NCBI GenBank assembly: GCA_049513055.1
Contig: JBEKWN010000046.1
Span: 1 to 24,748 of the forward strand
Length of the DNA: 24,748 nucleotides
Direction: 5' to 3'
Source: UBA1163 sp049513055
GTDB taxonomy: Bacteria > Desulfobacterota > BSN033 > UBA1163
The notes under the pieces were generated by a model. It saw nothing but the letters and a program-made list of their open reading frames with translations. It was not told the origin of the DNA and did not search any database. Both the position numbers and the translations under genes were made by a program. The stretch's first letter is position 1. Each line of letters begins with the position of its first letter. Shown in pieces: positions 7,176 through 13,941 of the stretch.

Positions 7176-8042
7176 GTGACAAGATGGATAAACATTCTTC
7201 TTGAATTAACGAAATTCAGAATCTCTCTGTTTTCAACCCTGTCGACATTTGCAGGATTTATTCTTGCCCGCCGAGGCTTATCCAGTGATATGATTCTCCC
7301 CATCTTAGGTGTTTTCCTTCTCGCATCTGGTTCCTGTGCACTGAATCAATATCAGGAGAGGCAAAATGACCATTTGATGGAAAGAACACAGGGGCGCCCT
7401 ATTCCTTCAAAGAAATTATCTCCATCCACTGCCTTGAAGATTTCCATAGGCCTTCTTTTATTCGGCTCCATCCTTCTCTATTTCGGGGCTCATTGGTCGG
7501 CTTTGGGGTTAGGACTCTTTGCCGTGCTCTGGTATAACGGGGTCTATACCTTTCTTAAGAGAAAAAGCGCCTTTGCCGCAATCCCGGGAGCCCTGGTTGG
7601 AGCCATTCCTCCAGTGATAGGCTGGATTTCGGGGAAAGGTTTTTTCTCTCTTGACCCGCAAATCCTTGCCATTTCATTTTTCTTTTTTATATGGCAAGTG
7701 CCCCATTTCTGGCTTCTCCTCTTAAATTTTGGAAGGGATTATGAGAAAGCTGGACTGCCCTCACTGACCAGAATATTTACATCAGCACAGCTCAGCAGGA
7801 TTACTTTCATATGGATCTTTGCGACGGCTGCCGCCTGTATGATGATACCTCTGTTTGGCATTGTGGAATCTCATGCCATCCAGGGAGGTTTATTGGTTGC
7901 CGCATTCTGGTTGATGTGGAAATCCCTGAGACTTCTAACCGCTAAAGGTCGTAAATTCTCTTTGCCGTTCACTTTCAAAACCGTCAATTCCTATGCTGTG
8001 GTAGTGATGATCTTGCTCACCCTGGATAATCTGTTTCATTAA
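7176..8042 (+). CDS. ctaB: Protoheme IX farnesyltransferase (heme O synthase)
   Basis: UbiA-superfamily membrane enzyme that attaches a farnesyl group to heme B to make heme O, needed for the oxidase encoded upstream. The protein is 288 residues with about nine helices. The first prenyl-diphosphate motif is visible as NQYQERQNDHLMERTQGRP, where Glu replaces the first Asp of the usual N-x-x-x-D-x-x-x-D pattern; the RTxxRP tail is intact. The second loop contains YTFLKRKS. The start is a GTG at 7176 with GGAGGG nine bases ahead; a nearby ATG at 7184 is out of frame. No heme A synthase (ctaA) gene lies next to it, so the final heme could be O, or ctaA is elsewhere. Confidence 0.92.
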   Translation: MTRWINILLELTKFRISLFSTLSTFAGFILARRGLSSDMILPILGVFLLASGSCALNQYQERQNDHLMERTQGRPIPSKKLSPSTALKISIGLLLFGSILLYFGAHWSALGLGLFAVLWYNGVYTFLKRKSAFAAIPGALVGAIPPVIGWISGKGFFSLDPQILAISFFFFIWQVPHFWLLLLNFGRDYEKAGLPSLTRIFTSAQLSRITFIWIFATAAACMMIPLFGIVESHAIQGGLLVAAFWLMWKSLRLLTAKGRKFSLPFTFKTVNSYAVVVMILLTLDNLFH

Positions 8043-8106
8043 TATAAGGTCGTTCTGCAGATTTTCTCTTGACAGATTTGCGACCTATCCAATATAGATA
8101 ATTAAT

Positions 8107-8658
8107 ATGAGGAAGAAACTCGTCCTTTTTATTCTTGTTATCATTCTCCTCCTCTTCTCTATCGTGGCCTACTATGGCTATCGGTTTCAGACCAAAACCA
8201 TTTTTTATTCCATCTTCCCAATTTTTAGCTGGGTATCCGTGGACCAACCCATCCTTTTCAATCATATCCATCACAAAGAAGTAGCCAAATTAAACTGTTC
8301 TTTCTGCCACCGTTATGTAGAAAGGTATCGTGCTGCGGGGATTCCAAACATTGAGCTCTGCCGGGCCTGCCATGCAACGGATGCGATGAGTAAGAGACCC
8401 GAAGCATTGAAAGTGGTCGAATATGTCAAAGCAGGAAGAGAGATTCCGTGGAACCGTATGTACGAACTTCCAAAATATGTCGTTTTCCCTCACTGGATTC
8501 ACATCCAAAATGGGGTGGACTGTTCTCTCTGTCATGGTCTTACAGGTGTGAAGAAAAGGCCGGTAAAAATGGTTGATCGAAACTATATGGAGTGGTGCAT
8601 GAACTGCCACCAAAAAAGAAGAGCCAGTATCGATTGCTATACCTGTCACTCCAGTTGA
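8107..8658 (+). CDS. Membrane-anchored pentaheme cytochrome c (ActA/QrcA-like)
   Basis: A 183-residue periplasmic cytochrome held by one N-terminal helix (residues 5-23). Five CxxCH heme sites are present: CSFCH (64-68), CRACH (85-89), CSLCH (139-143), CMNCH (164-168) and CYTCH (177-181). Non-motif His at NHIHH (53-56) and FPHWIH (129-132) are candidate distal ligands, as in class III/c7-type multiheme proteins. With the three genes that follow it matches the cytochrome subunit of alternative complex III (ActA, five hemes) or of the Qrc complex (QrcA, six hemes by my recollection). It would take electrons from the quinol-oxidising subunits and pass them to the caa3 cytochrome domain, or in reverse for Qrc. 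It follows ctaB by 64 bases. No convincing ribosome site is visible. Confidence 0.85.
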   Translation: MRKKLVLFILVIILLLFSIVAYYGYRFQTKTIFYSIFPIFSWVSVDQPILFNHIHHKEVAKLNCSFCHRYVERYRAAGIPNIELCRACHATDAMSKRPEALKVVEYVKAGREIPWNRMYELPKYVVFPHWIHIQNGVDCSLCHGLTGVKKRPVKMVDRNYMEWCMNCHQKRRASIDCYTCHSS

Positions 8659-8660
8659 TC

Positions 8661-8862
8661 AGTTCGGAGTAATGAGTTGTTAGTCCGGAGTCTTTACATC
8701 TTACTCCGAACTAATATAAACGCATTAAATAAATTGTCTTTGCGAGGAATGAAATGATAAAGCAATCTCGTAGTTACAAAGAGAGATTGCCGCGCTCCCT
8801 TTGGTCACTCGCAATGACGAGGTAAAAGGAATTAACGCGTTTGTATTAATAACTCCGAACTA
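8661..8862. repeat. Nested inverted-repeat element between cytochrome and molybdopterin genes
   Basis: Layered inverted repeats fill nearly the whole gap. AGTTCGGAGTAA (8661-8672) pairs with TTACTCCGAACT (8701-8712), and a further ACTCCGAAC copy lies at about 8852-8860. An AT-rich arm containing AAACGCATTAA (8713-8731) pairs with TTAACGCGTTT (8830-8850). Inside, TTTGCGAGG (8739-8747) and GCAATCTC (8762-8769) pair with GAGATTGC (8783-8790) and CTCGCAATGACGA (8809-8821). The inner core resembles a GCAATCTC/CTCGCAATGAC palindrome I recall as dispersed in many environmental bacteria. There is no open reading frame in it. Confidence 0.75.
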
Positions 8863-8872
8863 AGTAACTATA

Positions 8873-11260
8873 ATGATGAAGATTACTCGAAGAACTTTGT
8901 TAAAGATGATAGGGGCGGCGACCTGTGGAATGGTCCTGCCCGATGAGCTCCTCCAGGCTCTGCCCAAGGAGGGGGAATGGATTCCTTATGAGGAGTACTG
9001 GTCAACAGGTGTCTGTCTCCAATGCCCCAGTGGTTGCGGGCTTCGAATTCGGTCAGTCATGCATTGGCCTGTTAAACTGGAAGGTATCAAAGATTATCCG
9101 ATGAATAAGGGACGGCTCTGTCCAAAAGGCCAGTCCGGACTTCAAGTCCTTTATGATCCTGATCGAATTCGTCATCCATTGAAAAGGAAAGGGAAGCGTG
9201 GAGAAGGAAATTGGGAGAAGATCTCCTGGGATGAAGCGATTGGCCTTGTCACACAGAGGTTAAAGACCCTTCGCCAAGAAGGAAGACCTCACCATCTGAT
9301 GGTGTTGGGAGGAAGATATCGTGGCCACATGGTTGAACTCATGGCAAGGTTCATCGAAGCTTATGGTTCTCCTAATCACCTCGGAAATCCTGCCAGGGGT
9401 TCTGAAGGTATTCTAAAAGGCCACCTCTTCACCATGGGTGTAAGAGACTTTTTGGCTATTCACTGGGAAGAGGTGAATTATGTCCTCTCCTTTGGAGCCA
9501 GTCTTCTGGAAGCATCGAGACCCTCCCTAAGAAATCTCTGGGGTTATGGATTTTTGAGGAGAGGAAAGCCTGGGATCAGGGGAAAGATTGTCCAGATTGA
9601 ACCGAGATTCTCTGTTACGGCGTCGAAGGCAGACCAGTGGATTCCTATTCAACCTGGAACCGATGGAGCTTTAGCCTTGGGAATTGCCCACTGGATCATT
9701 AAGGAGAAAAAATACGATCATCAATTTATTGATCGTTATGCCTTTGGATTCGAAGATTGGAAAGACAGTGATGGAAAGCCCCACATGGGTTTTAAGACCT
9801 TCGTGCTCAAGGAATATTCACCCAAGCAGGTATCCTCATTAACAGGAGTTCCTGAAGAGATCATTGTTCAGATCGCTCAAGAATTTTCGTCTCACCAACC
9901 TTCCATCGCTATCACCGGAAGGGGAGTGGGCATGCAGACGAACGGAACCTATGCACAGATGGCTGTGGATAGCCTCAATGCGCTGGTCGGGTCAATCGAT
10001 AACCCGGGGGGTCTTCTTCTTCAAAAAAAGCCTCCTTTTCAAAAATGGCCTGCCGTTCATAAGGATAGAATTGCAGAAAAGGGTCTTTCCCACCCTCGAA
10101 TGGATGGAGCGGGAACCATCCCCTTCCCTTTTGCTGAAGAACTTCCTTCTGCACTTCCGGAGAGAATCCAGAAAGGCAAGCCCTACCCTATTGACACACT
10201 TTTCCTGTACTATACCAATCCTCTCTTCAGCCTTCCTGAACCTGAAAAATTTCGTATCGCTTTGCAAAAGATTCCTTTCATCGTCAGTTTCTCACCCTTT
10301 ATGGATGAGACAACCATGCTCTCTGATCTTGTCCTTCCTGACGGAACCTATTTGGAGCGCTGGCAGGATGACCATGCGGAGCCCGGATTGGGTTTCCCGA
10401 TGGTTGGGTTGCGGAGCCCTGCGATTGATAAACCCTTATACGATACCCGCAATACTGGAGATGTCATCATCAACATAGCAAAGGGAATTGGAGGCAACGT
10501 TGGCAAATCATTTCCCTGGAAGGATTTTCAAGAGGCTATCAAAGATTCGATCAAAGGGGTTTTTGCATCGAAACGAGGTTCCATCCAAGCAAAGGATTTT
10601 GAAGAGTTCTGGAATACTTTAATCGAGCGAGGGGGCTGGTGGGATCCTGCATATCCCTTTGGAGAATGGCGAAAAAAATTTAACACCCCATCTGGAAAGT
10701 TTGAGTTCTATTCCTTGACTATGGAAAGAGGTTTGAGGGAGGTTTCGAAAAGGAGTTCCAAAGGTTTAGATCAAATCCTTGAGGAAATAAAGATAGGGGC
10801 GAGAGGAGACAAGGTTTTTCTTCCACATTTTGAGGAACCGAGATGGGTTGGAGAGGATAAAGAATATCCCTTCCATCTCATCAACTATAAACTGATGACC
10901 ACGGCAGAAGGGAGAGGAGCCAATCAACCTTTCCTTCAAGAAATCTTTGGTCCCCATTTAAAAGAAAAATGGGATTCCTGGGTCGAGATCAATCCGGAAA
11001 CCGCACAAAAGATGGGGATTGAAGACGGAGACTTCGTCTGGGTGGAGTCAAAAGCAGGAAAGTTGAAAGCAAAAGCGAGGCTTTTCCCTGGGACACATCC
11101 AAAGTGCATCCACATTCCCTATGGACAGGGTCACAAGGCTTACGGCCGCTGGGCAAAAGGGAGAGGAATTAATCCAAACGATCTTCTTGTGAGAGAATAT
11201 GATCATCTGGGTGGATTTGTCTCTTACTTTTCGACGAGGGTGAAGGTGTATAAGGTGTAG
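8873..11260 (+). CDS. Molybdopterin-oxidoreductase-family subunit of an Act/Qrc-like complex (ActB1/QrcB-like)
   Basis: A 795-residue protein of the DMSO reductase fold. A Tat signal (TRRTLLK, R6-R7) sends it to the periplasm folded. An intact [4Fe-4S] motif follows: C48, C51, C55 and C83 (CLQCPSGC ... CPKG). The pterin-binding core and C-terminal domain (INPETAQKMGIEDGDFVWV) are complete in length. Where catalytic members carry a Cys, SeCys or Ser metal ligand after GSPN, this protein reads HLGNPARGSEG (169-179), with no Cys. That suggests, as known for ActB and QrcB, a structural or electron-transfer role without molybdenum. It sits between the pentaheme cytochrome and the ferredoxin subunit, separated from each by inserted DNA. 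The ATG at 8873 or 8876 starts it; the ribosome site is poor. Confidence 0.88.
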   Translation: MMKITRRTLLKMIGAATCGMVLPDELLQALPKEGEWIPYEEYWSTGVCLQCPSGCGLRIRSVMHWPVKLEGIKDYPMNKGRLCPKGQSGLQVLYDPDRIRHPLKRKGKRGEGNWEKISWDEAIGLVTQRLKTLRQEGRPHHLMVLGGRYRGHMVELMARFIEAYGSPNHLGNPARGSEGILKGHLFTMGVRDFLAIHWEEVNYVLSFGASLLEASRPSLRNLWGYGFLRRGKPGIRGKIVQIEPRFSVTASKADQWIPIQPGTDGALALGIAHWIIKEKKYDHQFIDRYAFGFEDWKDSDGKPHMGFKTFVLKEYSPKQVSSLTGVPEEIIVQIAQEFSSHQPSIAITGRGVGMQTNGTYAQMAVDSLNALVGSIDNPGGLLLQKKPPFQKWPAVHKDRIAEKGLSHPRMDGAGTIPFPFAEELPSALPERIQKGKPYPIDTLFLYYTNPLFSLPEPEKFRIALQKIPFIVSFSPFMDETTMLSDLVLPDGTYLERWQDDHAEPGLGFPMVGLRSPAIDKPLYDTRNTGDVIINIAKGIGGNVGKSFPWKDFQEAIKDSIKGVFASKRGSIQAKDFEEFWNTLIERGGWWDPAYPFGEWRKKFNTPSGKFEFYSLTMERGLREVSKRSSKGLDQILEEIKIGARGDKVFLPHFEEPRWVGEDKEYPFHLINYKLMTTAEGRGANQPFLQEIFGPHLKEKWDSWVEINPETAQKMGIEDGDFVWVESKAGKLKAKARLFPGTHPKCIHIPYGQGHKAYGRWAKGRGINPNDLLVREYDHLGGFVSYFSTRVKVYKV

Positions 11261-11766
11261 AAATGCTGATGGGGTGGTAGGGAGATCGGGAGATCGGGAG
11301 ATTGGGAGAATGGAAAAGAAACTGATTCGAACACACCATGACTTAGAGGTATATCAAACAGCGTTTAATTTGGCTATGAAAATATTTCAGGAAAGCAAAT
11401 CTTTTCCGAAGGAAGAACGCTATTCACTGACCGACCAGGTACGCCGTTCGTCACGATCAGTCTGTGCAAATCTAGCGGAAGCCTGGCGTAAGAGACGCTA
11501 TGAAGCTTCGTTCCTTAGTAAGCTAAGTGACGCAGAAGCAGAAGGGGCTGAGACTCAGGTTTGGTTAGAGTTTGCAGTCCAGTGCGGTTATTTGGAAGTT
11601 GAAGTTGGGCAAGAACTATCCGCCTCTTATGATAATATCTTGGGCAAGATTGTTAGCCTGATCAATAACCCGCAACCGTGGCTACTGCCCGGAGCCAAGC
11701 GTCGTTAAATTATTGGGAGGATTAGATGGGGTCTTCCCTATCTCCCCATTTCCCGACCTCCCCAAT
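11261..11766 (+). mobile_element. Candidate inserted four-helix-bundle gene unit
   Basis: The 506 bases between the two respiratory genes contain only the four-helix-bundle gene and its flanks. Upstream, the 8-base unit GGGAGATC repeats almost four times (11280-11309). Downstream (about 11731-11765) a C-rich tract (CCCTATCTCC, TTTCCCGACCTCCCC) is roughly the reverse complement of the upstream tract. So the gene is bracketed by inverted G-rich/C-rich flanks. The same family is known as intervening-sequence proteins inserted in 23S rRNA genes. The insertion interpretation is an inference. Confidence 0.5.
11310..11708 (+). CDS. Four helix bundle protein (S23/IVP family)
   Basis: A 132-residue protein of the four-helix-bundle family first found as intervening-sequence (S23) proteins in 23S rRNA. 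Family landmarks: HHDLEVYQTAFNLAMKIF at the start, FPKEERYSLTDQVRRSSRSV in the middle, NLAEAWRKRRY, then a Leu- and Glu-rich helix with ETQVWLEFAVQCGYL. These proteins form pentameric bundles; the cellular role is not settled. I start at the ATG at 11310, preceded by GGGAGA; the GTG at 11274 would translate the tandem 8-base repeat. It interrupts an otherwise respiratory gene string, between the molybdopterin-family and ferredoxin subunits, with which it has no known functional tie. Confidence 0.88.
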   Translation: MEKKLIRTHHDLEVYQTAFNLAMKIFQESKSFPKEERYSLTDQVRRSSRSVCANLAEAWRKRRYEASFLSKLSDAEAEGAETQVWLEFAVQCGYLEVEVGQELSASYDNILGKIVSLINNPQPWLLPGAKRR

Positions 11767-12486
11767 ATGAAAACTATGGACACAAAAAGTACTTATCGCT
11801 GGGGAATGGTGATTGATTTGGATAAATGCACAGGCTGTCAGGCCTGTGTAGTAGCGTGCAGGCAGGAAAATAACATTCCATTTATAGGAGAGAAAGAGGC
11901 CAAACTTGGGCGAGCAAAGTTCTGGATGAATCTCATCAGCGAAGTAAAGGGATCCTATCCCAATGTGGAGATGCGCTTTATTCCCATTCCCTGCATGCAT
12001 TGTGATCAACCACCATGCATAAAGGTCTGTCCTGTAGCAGCAACTTATAAGAATCCTGAAGGAATTGTAGCCCAGGTTTATCCTCGTTGCATCGGGGTTC
12101 GAATGTGCATCTCCAATTGTCCCTATACGGTTCGATATTTCAACTGGCATGAACCGACCTGGCCCGAAGAATATAAAAAAGGATTGAACCCGGATGTCTA
12201 CAACCGGAGAAAAGGGATCACCGAGAAGTGCAACTTTTGCATCCAGAGAATTCGAAGTGCAAAGATGGTGGCAAAGAAGGAGAAGCGGAAGATCAGAGAG
12301 GGTGAGGTAGTCCCTGCCTGTGTCGAGACCTGTCCGAGCGAGGCTCTCTATTTTGGCGATCTCAATGACCCGAAGAGTCATGTCTCGAGGCTTTCTAAAA
12401 GCCGACGAGCTTTCAGACTGATGGAGGATCTGGGCACAGAGCCCAAGGTCTACTATCTCAAGGAAGGGGAGTGGTATGATGGATAA
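11767..12486 (+). CDS. Ferredoxin-like iron-sulfur subunit with 15 cluster cysteines (ActB2/QrcC-like)
   Basis: A 239-residue electron-transfer subunit of the NrfC/PsrB/DmsB kind, linking the molybdopterin-family subunit to the membrane subunit and the cytochrome. Cysteine groups: C21, C24, C27, C31; C76, C79, C84, C88; C108, C114, C118; C155, C158 with C185, C189. The third group reads CIGVRMCISNC: the second Cys is Val (V111). Fifteen rather than sixteen cysteines predict three [4Fe-4S] and one [3Fe-4S] cluster, as described for alternative complex III and Qrc. No signal peptide is seen, so export would rely on the Tat partner. The ATG at 11767 (or 11776) is likely; upstream in-frame codons run through the C-rich flank of the inserted unit. 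Its end overlaps the next gene by 11 bases. Confidence 0.9.
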   Translation: MKTMDTKSTYRWGMVIDLDKCTGCQACVVACRQENNIPFIGEKEAKLGRAKFWMNLISEVKGSYPNVEMRFIPIPCMHCDQPPCIKVCPVAATYKNPEGIVAQVYPRCIGVRMCISNCPYTVRYFNWHEPTWPEEYKKGLNPDVYNRRKGITEKCNFCIQRIRSAKMVAKKEKRKIREGEVVPACVETCPSEALYFGDLNDPKSHVSRLSKSRRAFRLMEDLGTEPKVYYLKEGEWYDG

Positions 12487-13771
12487 TGAGGTCACTGCCC
12501 AGAAATACGCCCCCATTCTCGCCCCGCTAACCCGAGCGGGATGGCCGTTCTGGCTCGTGACAACCCTCCTCTCGGCCATCATACTCTGGTCCGTCTTCGC
12601 CTTTGGCTGGCAGTACTACTGGGGACTGGGTGAGACCGGAATGGGGCATCCTGTCTCATGGGCCCTTTATCTTGTCAACTTCGTCTTTTTTATCGGGATC
12701 AGCCATGCCGGTGCCTTGGTCTCAGCCGTCTTGAGGATTACCCATGCCCGATGGGGAACCCCGTTCGGTCGAGCCGCAGAGGCGGTAACAGTTTTTGCTT
12801 TAGCGGCCGGTCCGACGAACATTCTTTTCGATTTGGGCCGATCCATTCGATTCTACTGGGTAGCCATCCATGCACAGTTCAAGTCGCCACTGATCTGGGA
12901 CTTTACCTGTATCATGACTTATTTTGTGGTCAGCAATATCTTTCTTTACGTTCTGATGGTTCCGGATATCGCTCTCCTCAGGGACCGAATGCCTGGCCGG
13001 CGATGGTTCTATAAACCCCTTTCCCTGGGATGGACCGGAACAGAAAAACAGTGGCTCTCTCTGGGAAAAGTCATTGGCTTTTTATGCATTGCTGTGATCC
13101 CCGTTGCCGTAAGCGTCCATACCGTCGTCTCCTGGGTCTTCGGGATGCAGACACAGCCGATGTGGCACAGCTCGATCTTCGCACCTTATTTTGTGACCGG
13201 TGCTATCTTCTCAGGCATTGCAACGATTATCATTGTGACCATTGCTCTCAGAAAAGTTTACCATCTGGAGCAATACATGAAACCTTACCATCTCAACAAC
13301 CTCGGTCTACTTCTCCTGGTCTTCACATTGCTTTGGTTCTACTTTACTTTTACCGAACACTTAGTTGCTGTTTATGGAGGGGATTCTTTTGAACTGGCGG
13401 TCTTCTGGAGCAAATTCACCGGGAAATATGCTCCTCTCTTCTGGACGATGGTGACGCTCTGTTTCGTGATCCCTTTCCCCATCCTGGTATTCAGACGCAC
13501 CGTTCCCGGGCTGCTCATCGCCTCCATCTCTATTGTCATCGGGATGTGGTTGGAACGTTTTCTTATCATCATCCCCTCCTTCTGTCAGCCTCGCCTCCCC
13601 TATCTCCGAGGCGCTTACATGCCTTCATGGGTGGAATGGTCCATGACCGCAGGCCTCTTTGCGGGTTTCACTCTTGCTTTCGTCCTTTTCTCCAAATTTT
13701 TCCCTGTAATTTCCATCTGGGAAACCGAAAAGGAAGCCCGCGAAAAGGAAAAAGTGAAGAATCGTAGTTGA
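12476..13771 (+). CDS. NrfD/PsrC-family membrane quinol subunit (ActC/QrcD-like)
   Basis: A 431-residue polytopic membrane protein with about ten helices, the quinol-handling anchor of the complex. The conserved helix segment NFVFFIGISHAGALVSAVLR carries the His and Gly pattern of the ActC/NrfD family near the quinol site. A later segment, HTVVSWVFGMQ, also fits the family. It has no cofactor motifs, as expected. The ATG at 12476 overlaps the ferredoxin gene and has AAGGGGAG just ahead, so translation is coupled; the ATG at 12479 is an alternative. A terminator-like hairpin begins at its stop codon. In known alternative complex III operons actD, actE and actF follow; none does here. Confidence 0.9.
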   Translation: MMDNEVTAQKYAPILAPLTRAGWPFWLVTTLLSAIILWSVFAFGWQYYWGLGETGMGHPVSWALYLVNFVFFIGISHAGALVSAVLRITHARWGTPFGRAAEAVTVFALAAGPTNILFDLGRSIRFYWVAIHAQFKSPLIWDFTCIMTYFVVSNIFLYVLMVPDIALLRDRMPGRRWFYKPLSLGWTGTEKQWLSLGKVIGFLCIAVIPVAVSVHTVVSWVFGMQTQPMWHSSIFAPYFVTGAIFSGIATIIIVTIALRKVYHLEQYMKPYHLNNLGLLLLVFTLLWFYFTFTEHLVAVYGGDSFELAVFWSKFTGKYAPLFWTMVTLCFVIPFPILVFRRTVPGLLIASISIVIGMWLERFLIIIPSFCQPRLPYLRGAYMPSWVEWSMTAGLFAGFTLAFVLFSKFFPVISIWETEKEAREKEKVKNRS

Positions 13772-13843
13772 AGTCCACAATGTGAATTTCTTAAACCCGA
13801 CCTTACGATAGTCGTCTTTGAAATTCCTGCACTTCAATTTTTT
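13768..13843 (+). terminator. Imperfect terminator after the respiratory cluster
   Basis: TTGAAGT (13768-13774) pairs with ACTTCAA (13831-13837), and GAATTTC (13784-13790) with GAAATTC (13820-13826), giving a nested stem followed directly by T6 (13838-13843). It starts at the NrfD-like gene stop codon. The long loop makes it weaker than a textbook terminator. Confidence 0.55.
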
Positions 13844-13883
13844 ATTGATTTTTTATACCAGTTTGGTAGACTTTTGCCGAAAG

Positions 13884-13940
13884 AAAGGTTATCCTGTAGC
13901 AACCTTTGACTTTTTGAATTAAAGCCAAAGGTTCATTTTT
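13884..13940 (+). promoter_or_regulatory. Three-segment attenuator-like leader before the adenylate cyclase
   Basis: Three short segments can pair in two exclusive ways: AAAGGTT (13884-13890), AACCTTTG (13901-13908) and CAAAGGTT (13926-13933). Segments 2 and 3, extended by CTTT/AAAG inside, form a hairpin followed by CATTTTT, resembling a terminator that ends one base before the cyclase ATG at 13942. Segment 3 also contains AAAGG, the only ribosome-site candidate for that ATG. Pairing of segments 1 and 2 would leave both free. Function is inferred. Confidence 0.5.
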
Positions 13941-13941
13941 A

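Noticed and set aside
8107..8658. NrfH/NapC-type quinol-oxidising cytochrome
   Set aside because: Those have four hemes and a different spacing; five CxxCH sites and the following Act/Qrc-like genes fit ActA/QrcA better.
9864..10478. A 204-codon open frame on the + strand
   Set aside because: It is out of frame inside the molybdopterin-family gene and rich in the residues expected of a shadow frame.
11280..11309. CRISPR-like repeats
   Set aside because: The 8-base units are directly adjacent with no spacers; this is a simple tandem repeat.
11722..12582. A 286-codon open frame on the - strand
   Set aside because: It lies opposite the ferredoxin-like gene, whose cysteine motifs are unmistakable, and has no recognisable domain or ribosome site.
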